This document shows positions 51,686 through 60,454 of a stretch of 64,000 nucleotides of DNA, in pieces. The position numbers were made by a program, and so were the translations under genes. The stretch lies in NCBI GenBank assembly GCA_902496295.1, contig CABVAF010000003.1, forward strand, positions 62,001 through 126,000, in the 5' to 3' direction. The notes beneath the pieces were generated by a model. The model ran no database searches, was not told where the DNA came from, and saw nothing but the letters and a program-made list of their open reading frames with translations. The DNA comes from an uncultured Clostridium sp. Lineage in GTDB: Bacteria > Bacillota > Clostridia > TANB77 > CAG-508. Numbering within the stretch: the stretch's first letter is position 1; the number at the start of each line of letters is the position of its first letter.

Positions 51686-52609
51686 ATGGACAAACCAAAA
51701 GTAATAGTTATATGTGGACCAACGGCATCTGGAAAAACTAAATTATCAATTAATCTTGCAAAAAAAGTAGATGGAGAAATTGTTTCTTGTGACTCAATGC
51801 AAATATATAAAGATATGAATATTGGCTCAGCAAAGCCAACTGTAGAAGAAATGCAAGGAATAAAGCATTATTTAATAGATTGTGTATCTCCAGAAAAAAG
51901 ATATAGTGTTTCAGAATATAAAGAAAATGCATCAAATGCAATAAAAGAAATTATATCTAAAGGAAAGGTTCCAATAATAGTTGGAGGAACAGGACTTTAT
52001 TTAAATTCTCTTATTTACAATATTCAGTATAATGATATGGATATAGATATAGAGTATAGAGAAATGCTAGAAAAAGAAGCTACAGAAAATGGTTTGGAAG
52101 CAATATATAACAGAGCAAAAGAAATAGATTCAGAAGCAATGGAAAAAATAAGTAAGAATGATAAAAAGAGAATTATGAGAATTTTAGAAATTTATAAGGC
52201 TACCGGAAAAAATAAAACTGAACTAGAAAAAGAGTCTAGAAAAGAAGTTCCATATAATTATTTAGTTTTTGGAATTAACATGGAAAGAAGTATTCTATAT
52301 GAAAGAATTAATAAAAGAGTAGATATAATGCTAGAGTTAGGACTAATAGAAGAGGTAAAAGAACTAATTAATAAATATAAAAATATGCCTACAGCAATGC
52401 AAGGACTAGGATATAAAGAAGTAAAAGAATTTTTAGATGGTACTATTTCAAAAGATGAAATGATAGAAAAGATAAAAATGGAAACTAGAAGGTATGCAAA
52501 AAGGCAGATTACATGGTTTAAAAGAATAGATAATATAATTTGGCTAGATGGCACGAAAGAAACTGATGAAAATATAAATTCCATTATGGAGGTATATGGT
52601 GAACAATAA
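51686..52609 (+). CDS. miaA: tRNA dimethylallyltransferase
   Basis: A 307-residue MiaA, which adds the isopentenyl group to A37 of tRNAs reading UNN codons. P-loop GPTASGKTKLSINLAKK is at residues 9-25. DSMQIYKDMNIGSAKPT, the catalytic-threonine strand VGGTGLYLNSL, and RRYAKRQITWFKR near the end are diagnostic. It overlaps the following gene by 14 bases. The mutL-miaA neighbourhood is common in Firmicutes. Confidence 0.95.
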   Translation: MDKPKVIVICGPTASGKTKLSINLAKKVDGEIVSCDSMQIYKDMNIGSAKPTVEEMQGIKHYLIDCVSPEKRYSVSEYKENASNAIKEIISKGKVPIIVGGTGLYLNSLIYNIQYNDMDIDIEYREMLEKEATENGLEAIYNRAKEIDSEAMEKISKNDKKRIMRILEIYKATGKNKTELEKESRKEVPYNYLVFGINMERSILYERINKRVDIMLELGLIEEVKELINKYKNMPTAMQGLGYKEVKEFLDGTISKDEMIEKIKMETRRYAKRQITWFKRIDNIIWLDGTKETDENINSIMEVYGEQ

Positions 52610-53909
52610 GAATAAAAAAGACAACAAAGGTATAAAAAGAAGTGGAAATGATAAAAATAATAAAAGTTATACAAATAAAGTTAGCACAATTAATTTAAGA
52701 AAATTAATTGTGGTTGTACTTATTGTGCTTATTGTAATCTCTTTTATAGTTTATAAAATTGCTATGTTAATTGCAAACCCAACAGCTACTTTTATGGTGG
52801 AAGAAGGCTCTATTTATCAAGAGGAAGATACAATAGGATATATTATACGAGATGAGGAAATTGTTAAAGGCGAAAAATATAAAAATGGAATGGAGCAAAT
52901 AAAAGCAGAAGGTGAAAAAGTAGCTAAAAATGAACCAATTTTCAGATATTATTCTTCAGGAGAAGAAGAGCTAGAGAAGAAAATAAGCGATTTAGATAAA
53001 AAAATAGACGAAGCAATGCAGGATGAAGATTCTATTCCTACAAGTGATATTGCATCTTTAGATCAACAAATAACAGAAAAGTTAGATGGGCTTTATCAAG
53101 AAACCGACATGAAAAAGATTAAAGAATATAAAAGCGATGTAGACGAATATATAAATAAAAAGTCTAGGATAGTAGGAGATTATAGTCCAGCAGGTTCATA
53201 CTTAAAAAAGCTTATAGATGAAAGAAGCAAATACGAAAATGAGTTAAATAATGGAGTTGAAAAAATAAATGCTCCTGTAAGTGGTATTGTTTCTTATAAA
53301 ATAGATGGGTATGAGGAGATTTTGTCACCAGATAAATTTGACACAATAAATAAAGAGTTATTAGAGAGTATAAAGATAAAAACAGGACAAATAATTGCTA
53401 CAAGTGATGAAAGCGGAAAGATAATTAGTGATTTTAATTTTTATATTGCTTGTATTTTATCATCAGAAAGTAGCAAGGATGCAGAAGTAGGAGACAAGGT
53501 TAAACTAAGATTTTATAGTGGAAGAGAAATACCAGCAGAAATAACTTATATATCTGAAGAGGATAATGACAGAATTATAATATTTGAGGTAAACCAAGAC
53601 GTACAAGATTTAATAAGTTATAGAAAAATATCTTTAGACATCATATGGTGGAGTGACTCAGGAAAGAAAATTCCAAATGAATCTATTGCAAGAGAACAAA
53701 AGGGAGAAAATGAGGTGCCATATGTAATTAGAAGTAGAGATGGATATAGTGACAAAATTTATGTAAAGATTTTAAGATCAAATGATAAATATTCAATAGT
53801 AACAAATTATACAAAAGATGAATTGAAGGAACTAGGATTTACAGCAGAGGAGATAAAATCGACAAAAAGTCTCACAATATACGACGAAATACTAAAAGAA
53901 CCTACGTAA
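52596..53909 (+). CDS. HlyD-like membrane-fusion protein
   Basis: A 437-residue protein with a basic cytosolic N-terminus, one membrane helix (about 35-58, LIVVVLIVLIVISFIVYKIAM) and an extracytoplasmic region. A coiled-coil stretch (about 125-210) is bracketed by beta-rich halves, including EKINAPVSGIVSYKIDGYEE, the lipoyl/barrel-sandwich motif of membrane-fusion proteins. In many Clostridia a gene of this type lies upstream of sepF, as here. No transporter partner is adjacent, so a role in envelope assembly around division is possible (inference). The ATG lies inside the miaA end behind GGAGG. Confidence 0.65.
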   Translation: MVNNKNKKDNKGIKRSGNDKNNKSYTNKVSTINLRKLIVVVLIVLIVISFIVYKIAMLIANPTATFMVEEGSIYQEEDTIGYIIRDEEIVKGEKYKNGMEQIKAEGEKVAKNEPIFRYYSSGEEELEKKISDLDKKIDEAMQDEDSIPTSDIASLDQQITEKLDGLYQETDMKKIKEYKSDVDEYINKKSRIVGDYSPAGSYLKKLIDERSKYENELNNGVEKINAPVSGIVSYKIDGYEEILSPDKFDTINKELLESIKIKTGQIIATSDESGKIISDFNFYIACILSSESSKDAEVGDKVKLRFYSGREIPAEITYISEEDNDRIIIFEVNQDVQDLISYRKISLDIIWWSDSGKKIPNESIAREQKGENEVPYVIRSRDGYSDKIYVKILRSNDKYSIVTNYTKDELKELGFTAEEIKSTKSLTIYDEILKEPT

Positions 53910-54060
53910 TATTTCAAACATATTACAAAAAGATTAAAAAATAATGACAAACTATAAAAACGCTTGACAAAAAAATAAAAAAGTTAGATACTTATAAAAG
54001 TAATGTTATTTATACAGGATAATTACAAATGACGAATAAATTTTTAGGAGGTTGTTTTAA

Positions 54061-54549
54061 ATGTCAGGAGCAATTATGAATAAAGTTTGGGGTTTCTTAG
54101 GAATGGATCCAGCAAGAGATAACGAAGAAGAAGAGGAAGAAGTAGATAACTTCGAAGAAAAAGATATAGAAGAAGAAAGCGAAGAGCAAGAAGATAGAAG
54201 GATTTTTGGTAGAAGAAACAACAAAGTAGTAAGTATGCCACAAGTACAACAAGTAAAGATGGCTATTTGCCAACCAACAAGTTTCGAACAAGCTGAAGAC
54301 ATTTGTGACTTACTAAAAGAGAAAAAATCAATAATCATTAACTTAGAATATGTAAATAAAGATGTAGCAAGAAGAATTGTAGATGTTGTAAGTGGTGCAG
54401 TTCATGCTTTAGATGGACATATTCAAAAAGTATCAAACGCAATATTCTTAATAGCACCATATAACTATGACATTACAAGTGACATGGTTGCAAGAGATGA
54501 AATTAAAAATAAATTATCTGTTTCATGGTTAAGAAATAGCAATAATTAG
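54061..54549 (+). CDS. sepF: Cell division protein SepF
   Basis: A 162-residue SepF, which anchors FtsZ to the membrane and shapes the septum. The N-terminal amphipathic membrane-targeting helix (GAIMNKVWGFLGM) is followed by an acidic linker (30-60). The SepF core includes CQPTSFEQAEDICDLLKEKKSIIINLEYVNKDVARRIVDVVSGA and the C-terminal FLIAPYNYDIT. A TAGGAGG site precedes the ATG, and a weak promoter (TTGACA 53964, GATACT 53987) lies upstream. DivIVA follows 27 bases after the stop. Confidence 0.95.
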   Translation: MSGAIMNKVWGFLGMDPARDNEEEEEEVDNFEEKDIEEESEEQEDRRIFGRRNNKVVSMPQVQQVKMAICQPTSFEQAEDICDLLKEKKSIIINLEYVNKDVARRIVDVVSGAVHALDGHIQKVSNAIFLIAPYNYDITSDMVARDEIKNKLSVSWLRNSNN

Positions 54550-54576
54550 TCATCCATTATGTTAGGAGGAAAAGAC

Positions 54577-55026
54577 ATGTATACACCATTAGATATAGAA
54601 AATAAAAAATTTTCAAAACAAATGATGAATGGATATAGTGTAGAAGAAGTAGATGATTTCTTAGACGAATTAACAGTTGATTACGAAAAAATATATAAAC
54701 AATCAACTGAAAATAATACAAAAATAGAAAGTCTAATGCAAGAATTAGAAAAATATAAAAATTTAGAGTCAACTTTACAAAATACTTTAGTTATGGCACA
54801 ATCTACAGCAGAAGAAATAAAAAAAGTGGCTAAACAAGAAGCAGACCAACTAATAAGAGAAGCACAAGGAAAAGCAAAAGAAGCAACAATGGAGATAGAA
54901 AAAGACATAGCTATAAAGACAAAAGAATTAGATGATTTACAAAAACAGTTTGATGTATATAAAGCTAAAATGGAATCACTTTTAATATCACAATTAGAGT
55001 TATTAAAAGATTCAAATAAGGAATAA
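54577..55026 (+). CDS. divIVA: DivIVA-domain protein
   Basis: A 149-residue coiled-coil protein that senses membrane curvature at poles and septa. The N-terminal DivIVA domain reads YTPLDIENKKFSKQMMNGYSVEEVDDFLDEL, and the rest is heptad-rich coiled coil with alternating Lys/Glu. The start is the ATG at 54577 after TTAGGAGG; the ATG at 54559 lies before the ribosome site. The sepF-divIVA pairing is the usual division cluster. A terminator follows. Confidence 0.9.
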   Translation: MYTPLDIENKKFSKQMMNGYSVEEVDDFLDELTVDYEKIYKQSTENNTKIESLMQELEKYKNLESTLQNTLVMAQSTAEEIKKVAKQEADQLIREAQGKAKEATMEIEKDIAIKTKELDDLQKQFDVYKAKMESLLISQLELLKDSNKE

Positions 55027-55046
55027 TAAAATATAGTAAATAAATA

Positions 55047-55077
55047 AAACTTCAGTTAATGTGGCTGAGGTTTTTTT
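55047..55077 (+). terminator. Terminator after divIVA
   Basis: AAACTTCAG pairs with CTGAGGTTT (one G-T pair) and is followed by T's. Confidence 0.8.
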
Positions 55078-55163
55078 GTTGACAATTAACATAACATATT
55101 ATATAATTTTTTTGAAATGTGTTACAAACTTGTTAAAACTTTATTACAATTACGTTAACACTA

Positions 55164-55191
55164 TTGACATTAGGCGAAAAAAAGGTAAAAT
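55164..55191 (+). promoter_or_regulatory. Promoter of rsmD, predicting a leaderless mRNA
   Basis: TTGACA at 55164-55169, 16 bases, TAAAAT at 55186-55191. Transcription should start about 55198-55200, while the rsmD ATG is at 55201 and no ribosome site is near it. Confidence 0.6.
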
Positions 55192-55200
55192 ATATGTATT

Positions 55201-55764
55201 ATGAGAGTTATTAGCGGTATAGCCAGAGGAACTAAACTTAATTCAATAGATAGCAATTCCACTAGACCTACACTAGATAGAGTGAAAGAAGCATTTTTTA
55301 GTAGTATTCAGCCTAATATAAATGAAAATACTCAAATTTTAGACTTATTCGCAGGTAGTGGACAAATTGGTATCGAATTCTTAAGCAGAGGTGCTAAAAA
55401 AGCATATTTCTGCGAAAAAAATCCTTTAGCTGCAAAAATGATAAAACAGAATCTTGAAAAAACAAGATTTTGCGAAAGCTCTGTAATAATAAATAAAGAT
55501 TATAAAGTCGCATTGGAAAACTTAAAGAAAGACAATATTAAGTTTGACATTATTTATATAGACCCTCCATATAAGTTAGATATTGCTACAAAAAGTATAG
55601 ACTATATTTTAAGTAATAATTTACTATCTGAAAGTGGAGTTATAATTATAGAAACCGATGAGGAAGATAGAGATTTAAAAGAATTAGAAAATATGGGTGT
55701 AGACATTTATAACATAAAAAGATATGGGAGAGTAAAGCTTATATTCCTAAGGCGAAAGGAGTAA
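55201..55764 (+). CDS. rsmD: 16S rRNA (guanine966-N2)-methyltransferase
   Basis: A 187-residue RsmD. The SAM site is DLFAGSGQIGIEFLSRGAK (about residues 47-65) and the catalytic motif is DPPYKL (about 121-126). The N-terminal MRVISGIARGTKLN and RPTLDRVKEAFFSSI are typical. The ATG at 55201 is the family's normal start, yet it has no upstream ribosome site and lies only a few bases after the predicted transcription start. A coiled-coil gene follows 5 bases later. Confidence 0.93.
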   Translation: MRVISGIARGTKLNSIDSNSTRPTLDRVKEAFFSSIQPNINENTQILDLFAGSGQIGIEFLSRGAKKAYFCEKNPLAAKMIKQNLEKTRFCESSVIINKDYKVALENLKKDNIKFDIIYIDPPYKLDIATKSIDYILSNNLLSESGVIIIETDEEDRDLKELENMGVDIYNIKRYGRVKLIFLRRKE

Positions 55765-55769
55765 ATATA

Positions 55770-56207
55770 ATGGAAATATTTACATTATTAGAAGAATTAG
55801 AAGATTTATTAGAAAAAAGTAAAGGGGTACCCTTTTCACATAAAAGTTTGGTTGATAAAGAAGAAATTTTAGAAATAATAAAAGAAATAAGATTAAAATT
55901 ACCAGATGAACTAAAACAAGCTAAATGGATAAAAGAAGAGAGACAAAGAATTTTAGTAGAAGCTCAAAACGAAGCAGATGGTATTATTAAGGAGGCAGAA
56001 AACAGAATTATTTCTATGATAGATGAACATGAGATTACTAGAAAAGCTTATGAAAAGAAGGTAGAAATAATAGAAACTGCAAACGAAATGTCTCGTGAAA
56101 TAACAAAAGGAACAAAAGAATATGCTGACAACTTATTGTCTGGTATAGAGGTTGCTTTGGAAGATGCTTTAAAAGTAATTAGAAATAATAGAGAAGAACT
56201 TAAGTAA
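55770..56207 (+). CDS. Coiled-coil protein (ATPase-subunit-like), unknown function
   Basis: A 145-residue, almost entirely helical protein. An N-terminal helix pair (FTLLEELEDLLEKSKGVPFSHKSLVDKEEILEIIKEIRLKLPDEL) is followed by a long coiled coil with EAQNEADGIIKEAENRI, a pattern like F0 ATP synthase b subunits, and genes like it are often labelled ATPase. It lacks a membrane helix. It regularly accompanies rsmD/coaD in Clostridia and is translationally coupled to rsmD here. Function unknown. Confidence 0.6.
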   Translation: MEIFTLLEELEDLLEKSKGVPFSHKSLVDKEEILEIIKEIRLKLPDELKQAKWIKEERQRILVEAQNEADGIIKEAENRIISMIDEHEITRKAYEKKVEIIETANEMSREITKGTKEYADNLLSGIEVALEDALKVIRNNREELK

Positions 56208-56280
56208 TTTAGGAAGTCAGAATCGGAGGTCAGGGTCAAAATCATATTTGATTTCCGAATTCTGACTTTAATTTTTTTAA
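56208..56280 (+). terminator. Terminator-like long hairpin after the rsmD operon
   Basis: AAGTCAGAATCGGA pairs with TCCGAATTCTGACTT (one extra base) across about 28 bases, followed by TAATTTTTTT. It holds a CGG outside any gene. Confidence 0.75.
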
Positions 56281-56403
56281 CATTAACATACTAAACTATC
56301 TAAAATGCAAATTGTAATGTTTTAATATTTATAATATATTCTTTTATTTTTAATATTAAAGCTTAAAGATAAAAGAATATTTTAAAGATGGGGAGGAAAT
56401 AGT

Positions 56404-58791
56404 TTGGCTAAAAGAGGAAGAAGAAAAAAGAAAACAATAGATATAAATGTTGCTGTTGTAATATTAGTTATAATCAGTGTACTTTTATTTGTGTTAATAT
56501 ATACAAAATCTGGATATATTGGAGAACATTTAAGCCCAATGCTTGGCGGGATTATGGGATTTATAAAATATATAATTCCAATTGGTACATTTTTAATTGC
56601 CATATATATGACACATAATGAAAAAGAATATATGTATGCAAAATTAATTCAGTATGCAGTTTTTTTAGTGTGCATAGCTACAATGCTTAGTGTGTTTCAG
56701 TTTTCTAGTGGGAATTTAAATGCAGGCAAAGAATTTAGTAGCGTTATGCAAACTGCATATGAGTTAGGTACAAGCGATATAGGCGGAGGAGTTATAGGAA
56801 GTGCTGTTGCTATGCCACTTATTAATTTGCTTGGTACAACAGGTGCAGTTATATTAGTAATAGGAATTGCAGTTGTTCTATTTGTGTTTATGTTTGGAGT
56901 AAGACCTGCTGAAATGATTAGCAACTTCTTAGATGCACTAGATGAAAGGAAAGAACTAAGAAAGCAAGAGAGAGTTTCTAGAAGAGAATTAGCAAGACAA
57001 AATAGAATGAAAATAGAACCTGAAAAAGTACAATTATCACATGAAGAAGAACAACCACATAAAGAAACTAGAAGAGAACGTAAATTAAGAGAAAAAGAAG
57101 AAGCAAAGAGAAAAGCATTAGAATTGGATGACCAAATTACTATTAATCTAAATAATGAAAATACATCTAAGATAGAAGAAAAGCCTAAAAAGTATAATCA
57201 TGACAAAGATGATTTATCTTATTTAGGAGAAGAAAAGTTGTTTAAACAAGAAGAAGAGCAAAAAGAAAGCAAAACTAAAGAAGTTTTACAACTTGAACAT
57301 GCTGTTACAGTAGAAGATAAAGACTATAAATTTCCACCAATAACTTTATTAAGCCAAGGTGACGCAAAAGAAATAAAAGGTGGTAAGAAAGCCGTTACAG
57401 AAACTGCAAGCAGATTGCAAAAGACTTTATATAGTTTTGGAGTATCTGCAAAAGTAGAGAATGTTTCAGTAGGACCTGCTATAACAAGGTATGAACTTAA
57501 ACCAGCAGAAGGAGTTAGAGTAAGTAAAATTGCAAATTTAGCAGATGATATTGCATTAAATTTAGCAGCAGAAAGTATAAGAATAGAGGCTCCTATACCA
57601 GGAAAACAAGCTGTTGGAATAGAGATACCAAATGTAGAAAATGAAGTTGTACATTTAAGAGATATAATTTCTTCAGATGCATTCCAAGGACATAAGTCTA
57701 AACTTGCATTTGCATTAGGAAAAGACGTTGCTGGAAAAGAAGTTGTAGCTGATATTGCTAAGATGCCACACGTTTTAATTGCAGGTGCTACAGGTTCGGG
57801 TAAGAGTGTTTGTATAAATACTTTAATTGCGAGCATAATATATAAAGCAAAACCAAGTGAAGTAAAGCTACTTATGGTAGACCCAAAAGTAGTAGAACTT
57901 TCTGTATATAATGGAATACCACATCTTTTAATACCAGTAGTAACAGATCCTAAAAAAGCAGCAGGAGCACTTGCATGGGCAGTTCAAGAAATGATAAATA
58001 GATATAATTTGTTTGCTAAAAAAGGTGTTAGAGATATAAAAGGTTATAATGAAGCAGTAGAGAAAGAGGGAGAGACCGGAAAACTTCCACAAATAGTAAT
58101 AATTATAGACGAGCTTTCAGACTTAATGATGGCATCTCCTAAAGAAGTAGAGGACTCAATATGTAGATTAGCACAAATGGCAAGAGCTGCAGGAATGCAT
58201 TTAGTAATTGCAACACAAAGACCATCTGTAGATGTTATTACAGGTGTAATTAAAGCAAACATTCCTTCAAGAATATCATTTGCAGTATCTTCACAAGTCG
58301 ATTCAAGAACTATATTAGATATGGTAGGTGCAGAAAAGCTATTAGGAAAAGGTGATATGTTATTTTATCCATCAGGAGCACCAAAGCCAACAAGAATTCA
58401 AGGTGCATTCGTTTCAGATAAAGAAGTAGAAAAGCTAGTAGAGTTCTTAAAATCTCAAGGAGAAGTAACATACGATGATGAAATATTAGAACAAATAGAA
58501 AACTCAGATAAAACAGATAAAGAAATAGCAGAAGAAGATGACAAGCAAACAACGGACCCACTTCTATTAGAAGCAATAGATACAGTAGTAGAAACAGGTC
58601 AAGCGTCGACATCATTTATACAAAGAAGATTTAAAGTTGGTTATGCTAGAGCAGGAAGAATAATAGATCAGATGGAAGAAAGAGGAATAATATCAGGTTA
58701 CCAAGGCAGTAAACCAAGAGAAGTTTTAATGAGCAAGGAAAGATGGCAAGAACTAAAAATGACTAAGCTAGAAAACGACGATGGAAATTAG
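56404..58791 (+). CDS. ftsK: DNA translocase FtsK/SpoIIIE
   Basis: A 795-residue DNA pump that clears chromosomes from the septum. It starts at TTG behind GGGGAGG. Four membrane helices occupy about 18-180, then a charged linker (about 185-310). The alpha/beta motor has Walker A GATGSGKSVCINTL (about 459-472), Walker B IVIIIDELSDLMM and the FtsK block MARAAGMHLVIATQRPSVDVITG. The gamma winged helix at the C-terminus (TSFIQRRFKVGYARAGRIIDQMEERGIISG) reads KOPS/SRS sequences. The final codons GGA AAT TAG overlap a dispersed repeat, as in pheS. Confidence 0.95.
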   Translation: MAKRGRRKKKTIDINVAVVILVIISVLLFVLIYTKSGYIGEHLSPMLGGIMGFIKYIIPIGTFLIAIYMTHNEKEYMYAKLIQYAVFLVCIATMLSVFQFSSGNLNAGKEFSSVMQTAYELGTSDIGGGVIGSAVAMPLINLLGTTGAVILVIGIAVVLFVFMFGVRPAEMISNFLDALDERKELRKQERVSRRELARQNRMKIEPEKVQLSHEEEQPHKETRRERKLREKEEAKRKALELDDQITINLNNENTSKIEEKPKKYNHDKDDLSYLGEEKLFKQEEEQKESKTKEVLQLEHAVTVEDKDYKFPPITLLSQGDAKEIKGGKKAVTETASRLQKTLYSFGVSAKVENVSVGPAITRYELKPAEGVRVSKIANLADDIALNLAAESIRIEAPIPGKQAVGIEIPNVENEVVHLRDIISSDAFQGHKSKLAFALGKDVAGKEVVADIAKMPHVLIAGATGSGKSVCINTLIASIIYKAKPSEVKLLMVDPKVVELSVYNGIPHLLIPVVTDPKKAAGALAWAVQEMINRYNLFAKKGVRDIKGYNEAVEKEGETGKLPQIVIIIDELSDLMMASPKEVEDSICRLAQMARAAGMHLVIATQRPSVDVITGVIKANIPSRISFAVSSQVDSRTILDMVGAEKLLGKGDMLFYPSGAPKPTRIQGAFVSDKEVEKLVEFLKSQGEVTYDDEILEQIENSDKTDKEIAEEDDKQTTDPLLLEAIDTVVETGQASTSFIQRRFKVGYARAGRIIDQMEERGIISGYQGSKPREVLMSKERWQELKMTKLENDDGN

Positions 58792-58877
58792 AGACAGGTC
58801 CCAATTTCCAAAAGTCAGAAATTTGGACCTGTCCCTAATTTCTGAAACTCAGAAAAAATGACCTGTCCCCAATTTCG
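58783..58877. repeat. GGGACAGGTC dispersed repeat, copy 4 (three units)
   Basis: One forward and two reverse units (GAGACAGGTC, GGACCTGTCCC, GACCTGTCCCC) with the same GGAAATTAG boundary, starting at the ftsK stop. Confidence 0.85.
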
Positions 58878-58894
58878 AGAAAGGATTTCAAAAG

Positions 58895-60439
58895 ATGAAG
58901 AAAGAGAAGATTTTTTCTCTATTAAATATAAAAGATTATAATAATGAATTAGAGAAGATTTTAGCAAAGAAAAATTTTTCTATGGATACAAAAAATCTTC
59001 TTTTAAGCATGTCTTATAAAATTGAAAATGCATATAATGACTATGAAAAAGCAAAACAAGAAGTATTGTCAAAGAAAAAGTATATGGAAAAATTAATTAC
59101 TATTATAAATTCTAAATGTTATGAATTTAACACAATTATGCCAAGTATGCCAGAATTTGAGGATTTAAAGGATAAAAAGTTTGTAATAGATGTAGAAAAA
59201 GGAGCAATTACGGTAATAGATAACGAATATTATGCACTTAAAGCTATAACCAGATTGCCTAAAATTAAGTGGGGAATTTTAGACGAGTATGGTTTACTAA
59301 AAGAACCTTTTTGTGAAGTTTTAACAACTGGAAATATTATGCATGAAATGGAAGTTTTAAGAGATTTTAATGGATGGTCTTGGAGTACTAACATTAAGGA
59401 AATGGAAAACATACAATGCAATTTAATTTATCAATGTTTGGTGTATTTATTTGAAAATCAATTCTTAACAGAATGGATAGAGAATAAGCAAGAAATGGTA
59501 GATTATATTGCATTAGCTTTAAATAAGTTAGAGAAGTTATATGGAAAAGAATTTTCAAGAGATGTTCTTACTTTAATATGCAAAGTTGTAATGGAATATG
59601 GAATGAATGATGAGATTATAGAAAAAAGAGCTTGCTTAAAAGAGGAGTTAGAGTTATTAAATGATAGGGAAAAATATTTAGAAAATGCAACTTTACAAAA
59701 GAAAAGATATAGAGCTGATATAGATAAAATTGATAAGATGATAAATAATAGGGATTTATTAAAGGAGGAGTATATAAAGAGAAATTCTGTATTAGAGAAT
59801 AAAGAAAAGATTTTCAGTATAAAAAGATTAAAGGTAATTTTAGAGGAAGAAAGAGAAGAATTATTACAGAAAATAAAAGAGTCGAATGATTTAATAGATC
59901 CTAAAAAATATGTTGTAAGAAAAACTAAAGTAGAAAATGACTACAACTTTTTTAAAGATTTAAAAATAGATGGTGTAGATGGTGCAAAACTTATTAATTT
60001 GTGCAAATATGTATTAAAAAGCTTTAAAATACGTGTTGAAGAAGCTCAAACAAGAGAAGAACTATTGAAACTTGTATACGAAGTAAGGTATTTTAGGTTT
60101 ATACATTGGGATGAAGATAAAACATTAAAGGAAATTAATAATTTGTCTATTTCTTTTTATAAAGTTATGATAAAATTAATTAAAAAGTTAATAAATTTTA
60201 AATGGGCAGATACAATTTGTACAATACCAAAAGCAAATCTTAAAGCTATAATAAAATTATTTGATAGTAAGATTATAGATTTAGATAATTTAATTGTAGA
60301 AACAGAATATATTAATAATGAAATAAAAGTTAAATATTATGACACAAATGTGCTAGAAAATGAATTTATAATAGAACTAAAAGAAAATATAGATATAAAG
60401 AAACTAAAATTAAAGAAAAAGATAAAAGTTTTTAATTAA
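58895..60439 (+). CDS. Unknown helical coiled-coil protein
   Basis: A 514-residue cytosolic protein that I do not recognise. It is Lys/Glu/Ile/Leu-rich. Residues 1-75 and about 210-350 are predicted coiled coil (KRACLKEELELLNDREKYLE, REELLQKIKESND). A more mixed region at about 95-200 holds DVEKGAITVIDNEYYALKAITRLPKIKWGILDEYG, and a beta-containing C-terminus ends KLKLKKKIKVFN. There are no membrane segments or obvious catalytic motifs. It is separated from ftsK by the repeat and lies 15 bases before the metallo-beta-lactamase gene. Codon use matches neighbours. Confidence 0.5.
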   Translation: MKKEKIFSLLNIKDYNNELEKILAKKNFSMDTKNLLLSMSYKIENAYNDYEKAKQEVLSKKKYMEKLITIINSKCYEFNTIMPSMPEFEDLKDKKFVIDVEKGAITVIDNEYYALKAITRLPKIKWGILDEYGLLKEPFCEVLTTGNIMHEMEVLRDFNGWSWSTNIKEMENIQCNLIYQCLVYLFENQFLTEWIENKQEMVDYIALALNKLEKLYGKEFSRDVLTLICKVVMEYGMNDEIIEKRACLKEELELLNDREKYLENATLQKKRYRADIDKIDKMINNRDLLKEEYIKRNSVLENKEKIFSIKRLKVILEEEREELLQKIKESNDLIDPKKYVVRKTKVENDYNFFKDLKIDGVDGAKLINLCKYVLKSFKIRVEEAQTREELLKLVYEVRYFRFIHWDEDKTLKEINNLSISFYKVMIKLIKKLINFKWADTICTIPKANLKAIIKLFDSKIIDLDNLIVETEYINNEIKVKYYDTNVLENEFIIELKENIDIKKLKLKKKIKVFN

Positions 60440-60454
60440 CGAAGGGAGAAACTT

